From: an uncultured Roseburia sp.
GTDB taxonomy: Bacteria; Bacillota; Clostridia; Lachnospirales; Lachnospiraceae
Length of the DNA stretch: 34,883 nucleotides
Direction: 5' to 3'
Assembly: GCA_900539115.1 (NCBI GenBank)
Contig: UQAQ01000032.1
Location: 1-34,883 of the forward strand
The notes beneath the pieces are model-generated. The model did not search any database. It had not been told where the DNA came from and saw only the letters and a list, made by a program, of their open reading frames with translations. Positions 16,108 through 22,606 of the stretch are shown here, piece after piece. The stretch's first letter is position 1. Every line of letters begins with the position of its first letter. A program made the translations under genes and the position numbers.

Positions 16108-17006
16108 AAAAAAATGTATTGAGTAACATGAAAAAAGCTTATGATAATATTGAAATTCCGGAAGAATTGCAAGAACGCGTAAAACAGGGAATTAAGACAG
16201 GAAAACAAAAAGAAAGTAAAAATACAACTATTTGTATGAAGTGGAGTTTCCGTATTGGAAGTGTTATAGCGGCTGCCGTGCTGGCGTTTGGATTGCTGCT
16301 GCATTTTAATGAAAAAGCAGCCTATGCGTTAAGTAAAGTTCCGGTACTGGGGAATATTGTAAAAATCGTGACATTCCGGGATTTTGAAGATAATACAGGT
16401 GAGATGAGTGCCAGTGTGCGGGTTCCCGAAGTAAAGGTAACCGGAAAAGACCAAAAAGCGGATGAAGATGCCAGCAAAAAATTAAATGCTCAGATTAAAA
16501 AATATACGGATAAGATTATAGATGAGTACTGGAAAGACGTAAAAGAAACGAAAGGGAAAGGACGCGAAAATGTGACGATAGATTATGAGGTTGTTACCAA
16601 TACGAAACGTTTGTTTTCCCTTAAAATCAATTCGAGTGTTCAAATAAATACCTCAAGTGACGAGGCGAAAGTATACCATATAGATAAAAAAACAGGAAAA
16701 TGTATTACCTTAGAAGATATTTTTAAAGACAATACAGATTATCGCGCGGTGTTGACAAAGGAAATTAAGAAACAGATGCGCAATAATATGAAAACGGACA
16801 AAGAGAAGGTATATTTCATTGACAAAAAGGGGATGAACTGGACGGGAGTTGGAAAAGAAGCTGATTTTTATATTAATAATAAAAAAGAACTTGTTATATT
16901 ATTTGATAAATATGAGGTGGCGCCTGGGTATATGGGGGCGTGTCAGTTTTGTATTCCACAAGAACGGATTCAGAATATAATAAAAAAGGAATATTTTGTA
17001 AAGTGA
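16104..17006 (+). CDS. RsiV-like membrane anti-sigma factor (DUF4179/DUF3298 type)
   Basis: A 300-residue single-pass protein. Residues 1-45 are cytoplasmic and should hold the sigma factor; residues about 50-67 span the membrane. The outer part (about 90-300) resembles DUF3298/RsiV domains, with GKCITLEDIFKDNTDYRAVLTKEI and FYINNKKELVILFDKYEVAPGYMG near the end. Just outside the membrane, Ala73-Tyr-Ala75 resembles a signal-peptidase site. In B. subtilis, RsiV binds lysozyme and is then cut by signal peptidase at the equivalent place, freeing SigV. It overlaps the sigma gene by 4 bases and the deacetylase follows after 11 bases. Confidence 0.88.
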   Translation: MKKNVLSNMKKAYDNIEIPEELQERVKQGIKTGKQKESKNTTICMKWSFRIGSVIAAAVLAFGLLLHFNEKAAYALSKVPVLGNIVKIVTFRDFEDNTGEMSASVRVPEVKVTGKDQKADEDASKKLNAQIKKYTDKIIDEYWKDVKETKGKGRENVTIDYEVVTNTKRLFSLKINSSVQINTSSDEAKVYHIDKKTGKCITLEDIFKDNTDYRAVLTKEIKKQMRNNMKTDKEKVYFIDKKGMNWTGVGKEADFYINNKKELVILFDKYEVAPGYMGACQFCIPQERIQNIIKKEYFVK

Positions 17007-17017
17007 GGTATTAGAGT

Positions 17018-17836
17018 ATGAAGATCAATAAAAAAGCTTTGATTGGTATGTGTGGAGGAATTTTGCTTGCAGATATTTTGTTTGTGGGCTGGGCTTTGAA
17101 CTCGCTGCGTGCCAATGAGACAAATACGGTGTATGAGACAAAAAGCCCTGCTGTCCCGGTTGTTTCGGCGAAAGAGAAGAAAACGGAGAAGAGAAAAAAG
17201 AAAAAGGTTTCCTGGATTCGAAAAGACCTGGATCCAAAGAAACCGATGGTGGCATTGACGTTTGATGATGGACCCTATACGCCGGTCACTTCACGTATTT
17301 TAAAAACCGCCGGAAAATACGATGCGAAAGTTACTTTCTTTGTAGTTGGTGACCGCGTGTCCACCTATGCTAAAGTGATGAAGAAAGCATATCGTCAGGG
17401 ACACCAGATTGCCAGTCATACCTATCATCATGTCAATTTGACAAAACTGGATTCTGCCGGAATGTTGAAAGAGTTAGATGAATCTAACACGGCGGTCAAA
17501 CAAGTGATCGGACGGGAAATGTCGGCAATCCGCCCACCGGAAGGCGCAGTCAATGATCTGATGCGTAAGACGTTCAAGATTCCTATGATCTACTGGAGCA
17601 TAGATACAGAGGATTGGCGCTCGCGGGATGCTTCCCAAATTCTCCAAAGGGCGAAAAAGATAAAAGACGGCGATATTGTTTTGATGCATGACCTGTACCC
17701 TTCCACAGCAGACGCAGTTCAAACATTGATCCCACGGTTAAAGAAAAAAGGATTTCAGCTGGTTACGGTGGATGAATTGTTCTATTATAAAAAGATAAAG
17801 GCGGAGGGCGGAAAAGTGTATTTTAGTGGGAGATAA
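17018..17836 (+). CDS. Polysaccharide (peptidoglycan) N-deacetylase, NodB family
   Basis: A 272-residue exported enzyme with an N-terminal anchor (residues about 7-30), a lysine-rich linker and a NodB domain. All family motifs are visible: TFDDGP at 81-86 (catalytic Asp83, metal Asp84), metal His134 and His138 in SHTYHH, RPPEG at 172-176, WSIDTEDW at 193-200, and LMHD with catalytic His224. It probably removes acetyl groups from cell-wall GlcNAc, which makes peptidoglycan lysozyme-resistant. The sigma/RsiV/deacetylase order resembles the csfV-rsiV-pdaV operon of Clostridioides difficile. The frame continues after the TAA into an FnIII-like segment. Confidence 0.93.
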   Translation: MKINKKALIGMCGGILLADILFVGWALNSLRANETNTVYETKSPAVPVVSAKEKKTEKRKKKKVSWIRKDLDPKKPMVALTFDDGPYTPVTSRILKTAGKYDAKVTFFVVGDRVSTYAKVMKKAYRQGHQIASHTYHHVNLTKLDSAGMLKELDESNTAVKQVIGREMSAIRPPEGAVNDLMRKTFKIPMIYWSIDTEDWRSRDASQILQRAKKIKDGDIVLMHDLYPSTADAVQTLIPRLKKKGFQLVTVDELFYYKKIKAEGGKVYFSGR

Positions 17837-18187
17837 TGGAAAGAAAGTTGGGAGAATCCAACGGTGACGGGAACTCCGGCAGCGGACAGCGCAAAGGTAA
17901 CTCTTAAAAAAGTAACAGCATTTAAGGCAAAGGCTTTGAAAAAGGCATTGAAACTTACGTGGAAAAAAGCGGCAGGTGCTTCCGGCTATGAAATTCAATA
18001 TTCGCTGAATAAGAATTTCAAAAAAGCAAAGAAGATTACTATTAAGAAAGCATCTGTGAAGACGAGAACGATAAAAGGTCTTAAGAAAAATAAGAAATAC
18101 TATATCCGGATTCGTGCTACGATGAGAAAGGGCAAGAGAAAGATCAATGGTCCTTGGGTTAAAACAGCTAAGAAGACAAAAGCATAG
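17837..18187 (+). pseudogene. FnIII-like tail in frame with the deacetylase, cut off by one stop codon
   Basis: After the deacetylase TAA (17834-17836) the same frame stays open to 18187. It encodes about 116 residues, the last 95 of which look like a fibronectin type III domain: LTWKKAAGASGYEIQYS, then KTRTIKGLKKNKKYYIRIRA and GPWV. The sequence is very rich in lysine, as in many clostridial surface proteins. A possible GTG start at 17864 has GGGAG about 9 bases upstream, so it could be made separately, but it has no signal peptide and would stay in the cytoplasm. The simplest reading is a once-longer deacetylase with a C-terminal domain now lost to a nonsense mutation, or a misread base. 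A coupled separate peptide is less likely. Confidence 0.5.
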
Positions 18188-18203
18188 AGTGTGGTTTGAT
18201 ACG

Positions 18204-18246
18204 AACTATCCCTGTTACCCAGTAAGTGGGTAACAGGGATAGTTTC
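18204..18246 (+). terminator. Long hairpin ending the sigma/deacetylase operon
   Basis: Bases 18204-18221 and 18227-18244 form a perfect 18-bp stem with a 5-base loop. The following T-run is short (TTTCTT), so it is a strong stem with a weak tail. It separates the operon from the small-peptide locus. Confidence 0.7.
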
Positions 18247-18268
18247 TTGATAAAGGTTGAAATTATAC

Positions 18269-18297
18269 TTGAAATTCGAACATATGTTTGATATAAT
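18269..18297 (+). promoter_or_regulatory. Promoter of the small toxin-like gene with a LexA-like box in the spacer
   Basis: TTGAAA at 18269-18274, a 17-base spacer and TATAAT at 18292-18297. The spacer contains CGAACATATGTTTG at 18277-18290, which agrees with the Bacillus LexA consensus CGAACRNRYGTTYC at all but the last base. LexA bound here would block RNA polymerase. Confidence 0.75.
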
Positions 18298-18405
18298 ATA
18301 TTTAAGGTACTGCCATATACGGTAGGCGGTTAGCCTCCTCCAGAGAGTTTTAGCTCTGTTTACATAAAAATCCCTTTTGGAAAATTCGTTTGAGGAGGTG
18401 TGCTC

Positions 18406-18516
18406 ATGCTCACGATCGAAGGATTCATAGCTGTTATCAGCTTGTGCCTGACTTGTTTTAGTCTTGGCTATTCTTTCGGCAGGAGAGATAGCAGGACACA
18501 AAATGACCGCCCATAG
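18406..18516 (+). CDS. Small hydrophobic peptide, holin-like/type I toxin candidate
   Basis: A 36-residue peptide with a strong ribosome binding site (GAGGAGGTG, 5 bases before ATG). Residues about 5-24 form one hydrophobic segment (EGFIAVISLCLTCFSLGYSF), followed by a charged tail GRRDSRTQNDRP. This is the size and layout of the putative holin-like toxin peptides of Bacillota and of TxpA/Fst/TisB-type toxins. The last codons lie in a hairpin (18502-18539). The leader is about 100 bases and its 5' end pairs with the 3' end of the message. An opposing promoter lies at 18597-18625. The toxin role is inferred from this layout, not from a sequence match I can verify. Confidence 0.72.
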   Translation: MLTIEGFIAVISLCLTCFSLGYSFGRRDSRTQNDRP

Positions 18517-18539
18517 TTCTGGCAAACTGAGCGGTCATT
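18502..18539. terminator. Hairpin over the end of the toxin-like gene
   Basis: AATGACCGC (18502-18510) pairs with GCGGTCATT (18531-18539), enclosing the stop codon. No long T-run follows on the plus strand (TCTTAACC), and on the minus strand the stem is followed by TTGTGTCC. It may act as a weak terminator for both converging transcripts. Confidence 0.55.
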
Positions 18540-18590
18540 CTTAACCATTTAGTTTTATCAGGCTAACCGTCTATCGGTAGTACCTTTCTA
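18504..18590 (-). ncRNA. Candidate antisense antitoxin RNA
   Basis: A leftward transcript is predicted from the opposing promoter; the 3' end is not fixed by sequence and is drawn at the shared hairpin. It would cover the 3' part of the toxin message, including the right arm of the long inverted repeat. Its own 5' end resembles the 5' end of the toxin message because both start in arms of that repeat. Existence and length are inference. Confidence 0.4.
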
Positions 18591-18596
18591 ACTATT

Positions 18597-18625
18597 ATAA
18601 TAGCATTACATTTCCTTTATGTCAA
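18597..18625 (-). promoter_or_regulatory. Opposing promoter for a candidate antisense antitoxin RNA
   Basis: On the minus strand TTGACA (18625-18620) and TATTAT (18602-18597) are separated by 17 bases. Transcription would begin near 18589 and run leftwards through the right arm of the inverted repeat and the 3' end of the toxin gene, giving an RNA complementary to the toxin message. No protein starts from this promoter in that direction. Confidence 0.6.
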
Positions 18626-18633
18626 TCTATGAT

Positions 18634-19350
18634 TCAAAATATTCCATTGCCGGCAAGTACATCTTCTATCCCCAGACGCATGAAGTCTGCCATGGAATGA
18701 TCCCGATATAATTTTCTGAAATATTCCATCAGATTCTGACCTTTGTAAGATTCCTCATAAAAATGATCATGCGCCGGATGCTGGCTTACGCAATATTTTT
18801 TCAGGGGCGTTTCAAAAAACAAGGCATCAATGGCTATTTCAGAAAAAATCCAGACAAGGGAAGAGGAGTATTGGTCTTTAAACAGCGCATTCCATTTATG
18901 AAACCAGTAATAATGAATCAGTTCATGAACACAAGTCTCCAGCATTTCTTCCGATGATTTCCTGTAATTTATGTAAATTTGATTGTTCTCAAAATCATAA
19001 GGGCAGACACAATTCACACTCATAAGGGCGCGCAGCTGCTGTGATTCCAAGGTGCATTCAAATATACTGCGTAATGTACGATTTATTTCGTCGCGATTTT
19101 CATTCCACAGGCAATTCATTTTTCCGATTTTGCCGGCGATTGTTGCGGCATTATTATTTTGCTCGTTTTGAACGATGATTCGGACGGTGGTTTCTAATGC
19201 CGCATTGTTTTGAAGCGCAAGTTCTGTTGGAATATGAAAATATTCGCAGATGTATTTTTTTACACGCATATGTTCTTCATTTAAGGTTAGCAGACTTAAT
19301 ATGCTGTTTATATCCTCCTCAATCGGAGCTTTGCAAAAAAGAATATTCAT
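18634..19350 (-). CDS. Uncharacterised protein with a zincin-type HExxH motif
   Basis: A 238-residue protein without signal peptide or membrane segment. Its centre has HELIH at residues 142-146 within CVHELIHYYWFHKW, and Glu171 in WIFSEIAID 25 residues later could be the third zinc ligand, as in gluzincin peptidases. Five or more cysteines lie before the motif (for example Cys114 and Cys116). I do not recognise a named family. ATG at 19350 follows AAGGAATAGGTGA. It lies downstream of the tRNA-Trp gene on the same strand, separated by a terminator, and converges on the toxin-like locus. Confidence 0.75.
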   Translation of the reverse strand: MNILFCKAPIEEDINSILSLLTLNEEHMRVKKYICEYFHIPTELALQNNAALETTVRIIVQNEQNNNAATIAGKIGKMNCLWNENRDEINRTLRSIFECTLESQQLRALMSVNCVCPYDFENNQIYINYRKSSEEMLETCVHELIHYYWFHKWNALFKDQYSSSLVWIFSEIAIDALFFETPLKKYCVSQHPAHDHFYEESYKGQNLMEYFRKLYRDHSMADFMRLGIEDVLAGNGIF

Positions 19351-19385
19351 GATTCACCTATTCCTTATTTTTGTAAATACAAAAA

Positions 19386-19419
19386 CAGGATTCCATATCA
19401 CTCTGTCTGTGGAATCCTG
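19386..19419 (-). terminator. Intrinsic terminator after tRNA-Trp
   Basis: CAGGATTCCA (19386-19395) and TGGAATCCTG (19410-19419) form a perfect 10-bp stem. On the minus strand it is followed by TTTTTGTATTT, right after the tRNA gene. Confidence 0.88.
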
Positions 19420-19428
19420 CCTAAGTAA

Positions 19429-19499
19429 CAGGGGCACTAGGAATCGAACCCAGCTCTGGAGTTTTGGAGACTCTTATTCTACCGATGAACTATGCCCCT
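19429..19499 (-). tRNA. tRNA-Trp (anticodon CCA)
   Basis: On the minus strand the acceptor stem AGGGGCA pairs with TGCCCCT, the discriminator is G, the D arm has GTTC/GAAT, the anticodon loop CTCCAAA gives CCA, and the T arm CTGGG-TTCGATT-CCTAG is regular. The top pair of the anticodon stem is an A-C mismatch. The 3' CCA is not encoded. It has a promoter upstream and a terminator downstream. Confidence 0.93.
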
Positions 19500-19534
19500 A
19501 TATGAAATTGTTTCGGTAATGCACCGACTTATTT

Positions 19535-19563
19535 ATCATACCGTTTTTTTGCCGATTTGTCAA
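19535..19563 (-). promoter_or_regulatory. Promoter of tRNA-Trp
   Basis: On the minus strand TTGACA (19563-19558), a 17-base spacer and TATGAT (19540-19535). Transcription would start about 30 bases before the tRNA. Confidence 0.85.
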
Positions 19564-19577
19564 GTAAAAAATGAAAA

Positions 19578-19607
19578 AAAGCGGAGCTGATTTTTCAGCC
19601 CCGCTTT
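19578..19607 (-). terminator. Intrinsic terminator downstream of pgi
   Basis: AAAGCGGAGCTGA (19578-19590) pairs with TCAGCCCCGCTTT (19595-19607) with one mismatch. On the minus strand it ends in a run of seven T. It closes the pgi transcript after the palindromic element. Confidence 0.85.
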
Positions 19608-19621
19608 GTTATTAAATGTTC

Positions 19622-19810
19622 AGTAACTATTCAGGGTCCCCCCCTCCATTCGCATTTCGAACACTTCGTGTTCTTTCTCGCCTTTGACAAGGCTAAAAAT
19701 GCTCATGTGGGGAGGGGGACCTTATTAGATCCAATGTGCAGAAAAACAATGTCTTTTACGTGCAAGCACGAAAATACATTGTTTTTGCACATCGGACCTG
19801 AATAGTTACT
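19622..19810. repeat. Palindromic multi-arm element abutting the pgi stop codon
   Basis: AGTAACTATTCAGG (19622-19635) and CCTGAATAGTTACT (19797-19810) are a perfect 14-bp terminal inverted repeat. The last base of the right end is also the last base of the pgi stop codon. Inside are further stems: a C-rich/G-rich pair (about 19636-19647 with 19709-19720), a small CGAACACTTCGTGTTC hairpin, GCCTT/AAGGC, and a long arm at 19734-19752 with 19776-19792. There is no open frame of note. The layout suggests a small non-autonomous repeat or structured 3' UTR element. Confidence 0.75.
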
Positions 19811-21390
19811 TATATATTCAGCAATTCACTATAAACTTTCAAAGCACCGTCGGTCTCATGAGCAAGTACTTTCTTCGCAAGCACTTTACCGAGCTGTACG
19901 CCTTCCTGGTCAAAACTGTTGACATTCCATAAAAATCCCTGGAACATTACTTTGTTTTCAAAATGAGCCAAAAGGGCACCGAGTGTCTCCGGTGTCAGCT
20001 GGTCACCGATGATAATGCTGGATGGGCGGCCGCCTTCAAAGTTTTTGTTGTTATTTTCGTCCTTTTTACCGCAGGCAAACGCAACGATCTGAGCTGCGAC
20101 GTTGGCACAGAGTTTCTGCTGGCTTGTGCTGCCCTGGATATCTACGTCGGTTTCTAACTGATTGTTTTTAAAACCGATGAACTGAAGAGGAACAATGTCC
20201 GTTCCCTGATGCAACAGCTGGTAGAAGGAATGCTGTCCGTTCGTTCCCGGTTCACCGAAAATGACAGGACCGGTTGGATAGGAAACAGGCTCGCCAAAGC
20301 GGTTTACGGATTTTCCGTTGGATTCCATATCCAATTGCTGCAAATGAGCAGGGAAACGGCCGAGAGCCTGGGAATATGGAAGGACAGCGGTTGCCGGATA
20401 GCCAAGAACATTTCGCTCATAAACGCCGATCAAAGCATCGAGCATTGCCGGGTTTTTCAGAAGGTCTTCGTTTTTCGCAAGCGCATCTTCCTCCGCAGCA
20501 CCATTTAAGAAACGTGCAAACACGTCCGGGCCGAAGGCAAGGGAAAGAACGGCTCCTCCGACTGCGGAAGTCGAAGAAAAACGTCCGCCGATATAGTCAT
20601 CCATAAAGAATGCAGCCAGATAATCGTCGCTCTTTGCAAGCGGAGAAGTTTCGCTGGTAACGGCGATCATATGTTTTGCCGGATCCAGACCGGCTTTTTT
20701 CAAAGCATCTTTTACAAAAGATTCATTGGTCAAGGTTTCCAATGTCGTACCGGATTTGGAAACGAGAACGAAAATCGCATGAGCAACATCGGTTGCATTT
20801 AATACCGCAGCGGCATCATCCGGATCTACGTTGCTGATAAATTTTGCATCCATTTTAAAGGTGTTATTCTTTTTTGCCCAGTTTTCAAGAGCGATGTACA
20901 TTGCGCGGGGACCGAGGTCACTTCCGCCGATTCCGATCTGGACTACGGTTGTAAATTTTTCGCCGGCAGCATTGGTGATTTCGCCATTGTGAACTTTATT
21001 TGCAAAATCAGCGATTCGTTTTTGCTGGCTGACATAAAAATCACGTTTGTCAACGCCGTCAGCAGTAACGGTTTCGCCAAGCTGTCCGCGTGTCAGCTGG
21101 TGAAGAACGAGACGTTTTTCGCCGGTATTGATCACGGCACCGTTGTATAATTCTTTATATTTTTCTGCTAATTCAGCTTCTTCCGCCAAAGAAGAAAGAG
21201 TCGTTAAGATGTCATCATTTACCTGCTTGGAAGCATAGTTGTAAGAAAGACCGGCAGCCATCGGTACCTGATAAGTTTGTACACGTTTTGCACCGTTTTC
21301 TCCTGACATAACATCAGTAAGATTTACCTGTTCTTTTTGTGACAATGCTTTGTAAGAATCCAAAGTGTCTAAGTTATTCCAATTACTCAT
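19810..21390 (-). CDS. pgi: Glucose-6-phosphate isomerase
   Basis: A 526-residue phosphoglucose isomerase, which interconverts glucose-6-phosphate and fructose-6-phosphate in glycolysis. Visible motifs are the sugar-phosphate site VQIGIGGSDLGPRAMY, LVSKSGTTLET, the signature DYIGGRFSSTSAVGG, and GEPGTNGQHSFYQLLHQGTDIVPLQF with the catalytic-type His. At 526 residues it is longer than the roughly 450-residue enzyme of Bacillus and many Clostridia and resembles the long form seen in other phyla, so its ancestry may differ. ATG 21390 follows AGGAGGATTGT. A -10 TATAAT on the minus strand (21507-21502) with a weak -35 lies about 110 bases upstream. Confidence 0.96.
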   Translation of the reverse strand: MSNWNNLDTLDSYKALSQKEQVNLTDVMSGENGAKRVQTYQVPMAAGLSYNYASKQVNDDILTTLSSLAEEAELAEKYKELYNGAVINTGEKRLVLHQLTRGQLGETVTADGVDKRDFYVSQQKRIADFANKVHNGEITNAAGEKFTTVVQIGIGGSDLGPRAMYIALENWAKKNNTFKMDAKFISNVDPDDAAAVLNATDVAHAIFVLVSKSGTTLETLTNESFVKDALKKAGLDPAKHMIAVTSETSPLAKSDDYLAAFFMDDYIGGRFSSTSAVGGAVLSLAFGPDVFARFLNGAAEEDALAKNEDLLKNPAMLDALIGVYERNVLGYPATAVLPYSQALGRFPAHLQQLDMESNGKSVNRFGEPVSYPTGPVIFGEPGTNGQHSFYQLLHQGTDIVPLQFIGFKNNQLETDVDIQGSTSQQKLCANVAAQIVAFACGKKDENNNKNFEGGRPSSIIIGDQLTPETLGALLAHFENKVMFQGFLWNVNSFDQEGVQLGKVLAKKVLAHETDGALKVYSELLNI

Positions 21391-21501
21391 ACAATCCTCC
21401 TGTCCGGAGCCTAGGGTGCTCCGATATACTTTACCTGCGTTCCGATACAGGTCTTTTTAATAGTAACGATCCGGTATCGTAAACCGCAATCGTTCCCTTA
21501 T

Positions 21502-21530
21502 ATTATATAATATAACAGGGCAATCTGCAA
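21502..21530 (-). promoter_or_regulatory. Probable pgi promoter
   Basis: On the minus strand TATAAT (21507-21502) is perfect, and TTGCAG (21530-21525) lies 17 bases upstream as a weak -35. The leader would be about 100 bases and includes a short GGAGC/GCTCC-type stem near 21405-21422. Confidence 0.5.
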
Positions 21531-21537
21531 TCAAAAT

Positions 21538-22476
21538 TTAGAGAACCCCCATGCTTTTTAATACAAAGATCCACGCGGTCAAAGTCACGGAAGAAAGCAG
21601 TGTGGTCAATACGATAACGCTACTTGTCAGAACGACGTCGTTTCCGGTGTTTTTTGCCATGATATAACACGATACCGTTGCCGGTGAGCCGAGCATAATG
21701 AGGATGCCGATCAGTTCCTGGCGGCGGTATCCCATATAGATCGCCGGTGGAAGAAAGATGGCACACAGCAGGATCAATTTAATAAAACTGGCAAGCAGGG
21801 TAGGGCGTATTTTCTTGATCGCCTTTTTTCCTTCAAATCCGGCTCCGATGGAAAGCAATGCCAGCGGAGAAGCGGTGGAAGCCAGATACGAAATTCCTTT
21901 GTTGATAAATGCCGGGAAATGAATATCCAAAAAGGCAAACGGAAGGGCAAATAAAATGCCGAGCAGGATCGGATTTTTGAAAATATTCAGGATGGTATGT
22001 TTCACATCCGGATGTTCGCCGTTGTCGCCCTTGATCGTCAATATGATCACGGCAAAAATGTTAAATAATGGAACGGCGCCGATGATCATCAATGGCGCCA
22101 TACCGGCACTGTCATACATATTATCGATAAAGGCAAGACCGAGTATTGCGGCACTGCTTCGGTAAGAAACTTGAATAAAGGCGCCCTTTTCCAATTCGTT
22201 TTTCATAAATTTTTCGGTCAGAAACCAAAGAATTAATATGACAAACAAAGTGACAAAAAAGCAATACAGCACATATTTTAAATCAAATGATTCGCGGATA
22301 TTATTCTCCGTCAGATCTTTGAACACAAGGGCAGGGAGGGCGACGTAAAAAACGTATTTATCTGCGGATTTTGTAAATTCTTCATTGATGACCTTTAGTC
22401 GAAATAATACTTTGCCGAGCACCATGATCAAAAAGATCGGAAGTGTGGCATTTAAACTGTAAAGAAAATTTTCCAT
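21538..22476 (-). CDS. AEC-family membrane transporter (auxin efflux carrier type)
   Basis: A 312-residue integral membrane protein with about ten hydrophobic segments and the AEC fold pattern: N-terminal LPIFLIMVLGKVLFRLKVI, then YVFYVALPALVFKDL, a central charged loop (KGDNGEHPDVKHTIL), and a C-terminal repeat ending in MLGSPATVSCYIMAKNTG. Members export or import small organic acids such as malate. I chose ATG 22476, preceded by AGAAAGG; an upstream in-frame start at 22635 would run over the ribosome binding site and the divergent gene. The substrate is unknown. Confidence 0.88.
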   Translation of the reverse strand: MENFLYSLNATLPIFLIMVLGKVLFRLKVINEEFTKSADKYVFYVALPALVFKDLTENNIRESFDLKYVLYCFFVTLFVILILWFLTEKFMKNELEKGAFIQVSYRSSAAILGLAFIDNMYDSAGMAPLMIIGAVPLFNIFAVIILTIKGDNGEHPDVKHTILNIFKNPILLGILFALPFAFLDIHFPAFINKGISYLASTASPLALLSIGAGFEGKKAIKKIRPTLLASFIKLILLCAIFLPPAIYMGYRRQELIGILIMLGSPATVSCYIMAKNTGNDVVLTSSVIVLTTLLSSVTLTAWIFVLKSMGVL

Positions 22477-22561
22477 TATTCTGATTCCTTTCTGCAAGTG
22501 ACGGCTTGTAAAACCTGTTATTATTATACATCCCGCAAGAGTAAACGGCAAGACATATCTT

Positions 22562-22573
22562 CCTGCCGGCAGG
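22562..22573. promoter_or_regulatory. Palindrome CCTGCCGGCAGG between divergent genes
   Basis: A perfect 12-bp palindrome in the 130-base gap between the AEC transporter and PrcB-like genes, 34 bases before the latter's start codon. It could be an operator half-site or chance. Confidence 0.35.
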
Positions 22574-22606
22574 CATATACATGAGGTAAAGAAATGTAAA
22601 GGGAAA

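Larger units (their letters stand above)
18304..18586. repeat. Long inverted repeat enclosing the toxin-like gene
   Basis: AAGGTACTGCC (18304-18314) can pair with GGTAGTACCTT (18576-18586) with one G-T pair, and CGGTTAGCCT (18327-18336) pairs perfectly with AGGCTAACCG (18560-18569). The predicted toxin mRNA starts near 18304, so its 5' and 3' ends are complementary, as in type I toxin messages that are held inactive by end-to-end folding. Confidence 0.8.

Noticed and set aside
18204..18244. Resemblance of the hairpin arm to a homing endonuclease (I-SceI) site
   Set aside because: Only part of the sequence agrees and the order of the blocks differs; the perfect stem is better explained as a terminator.
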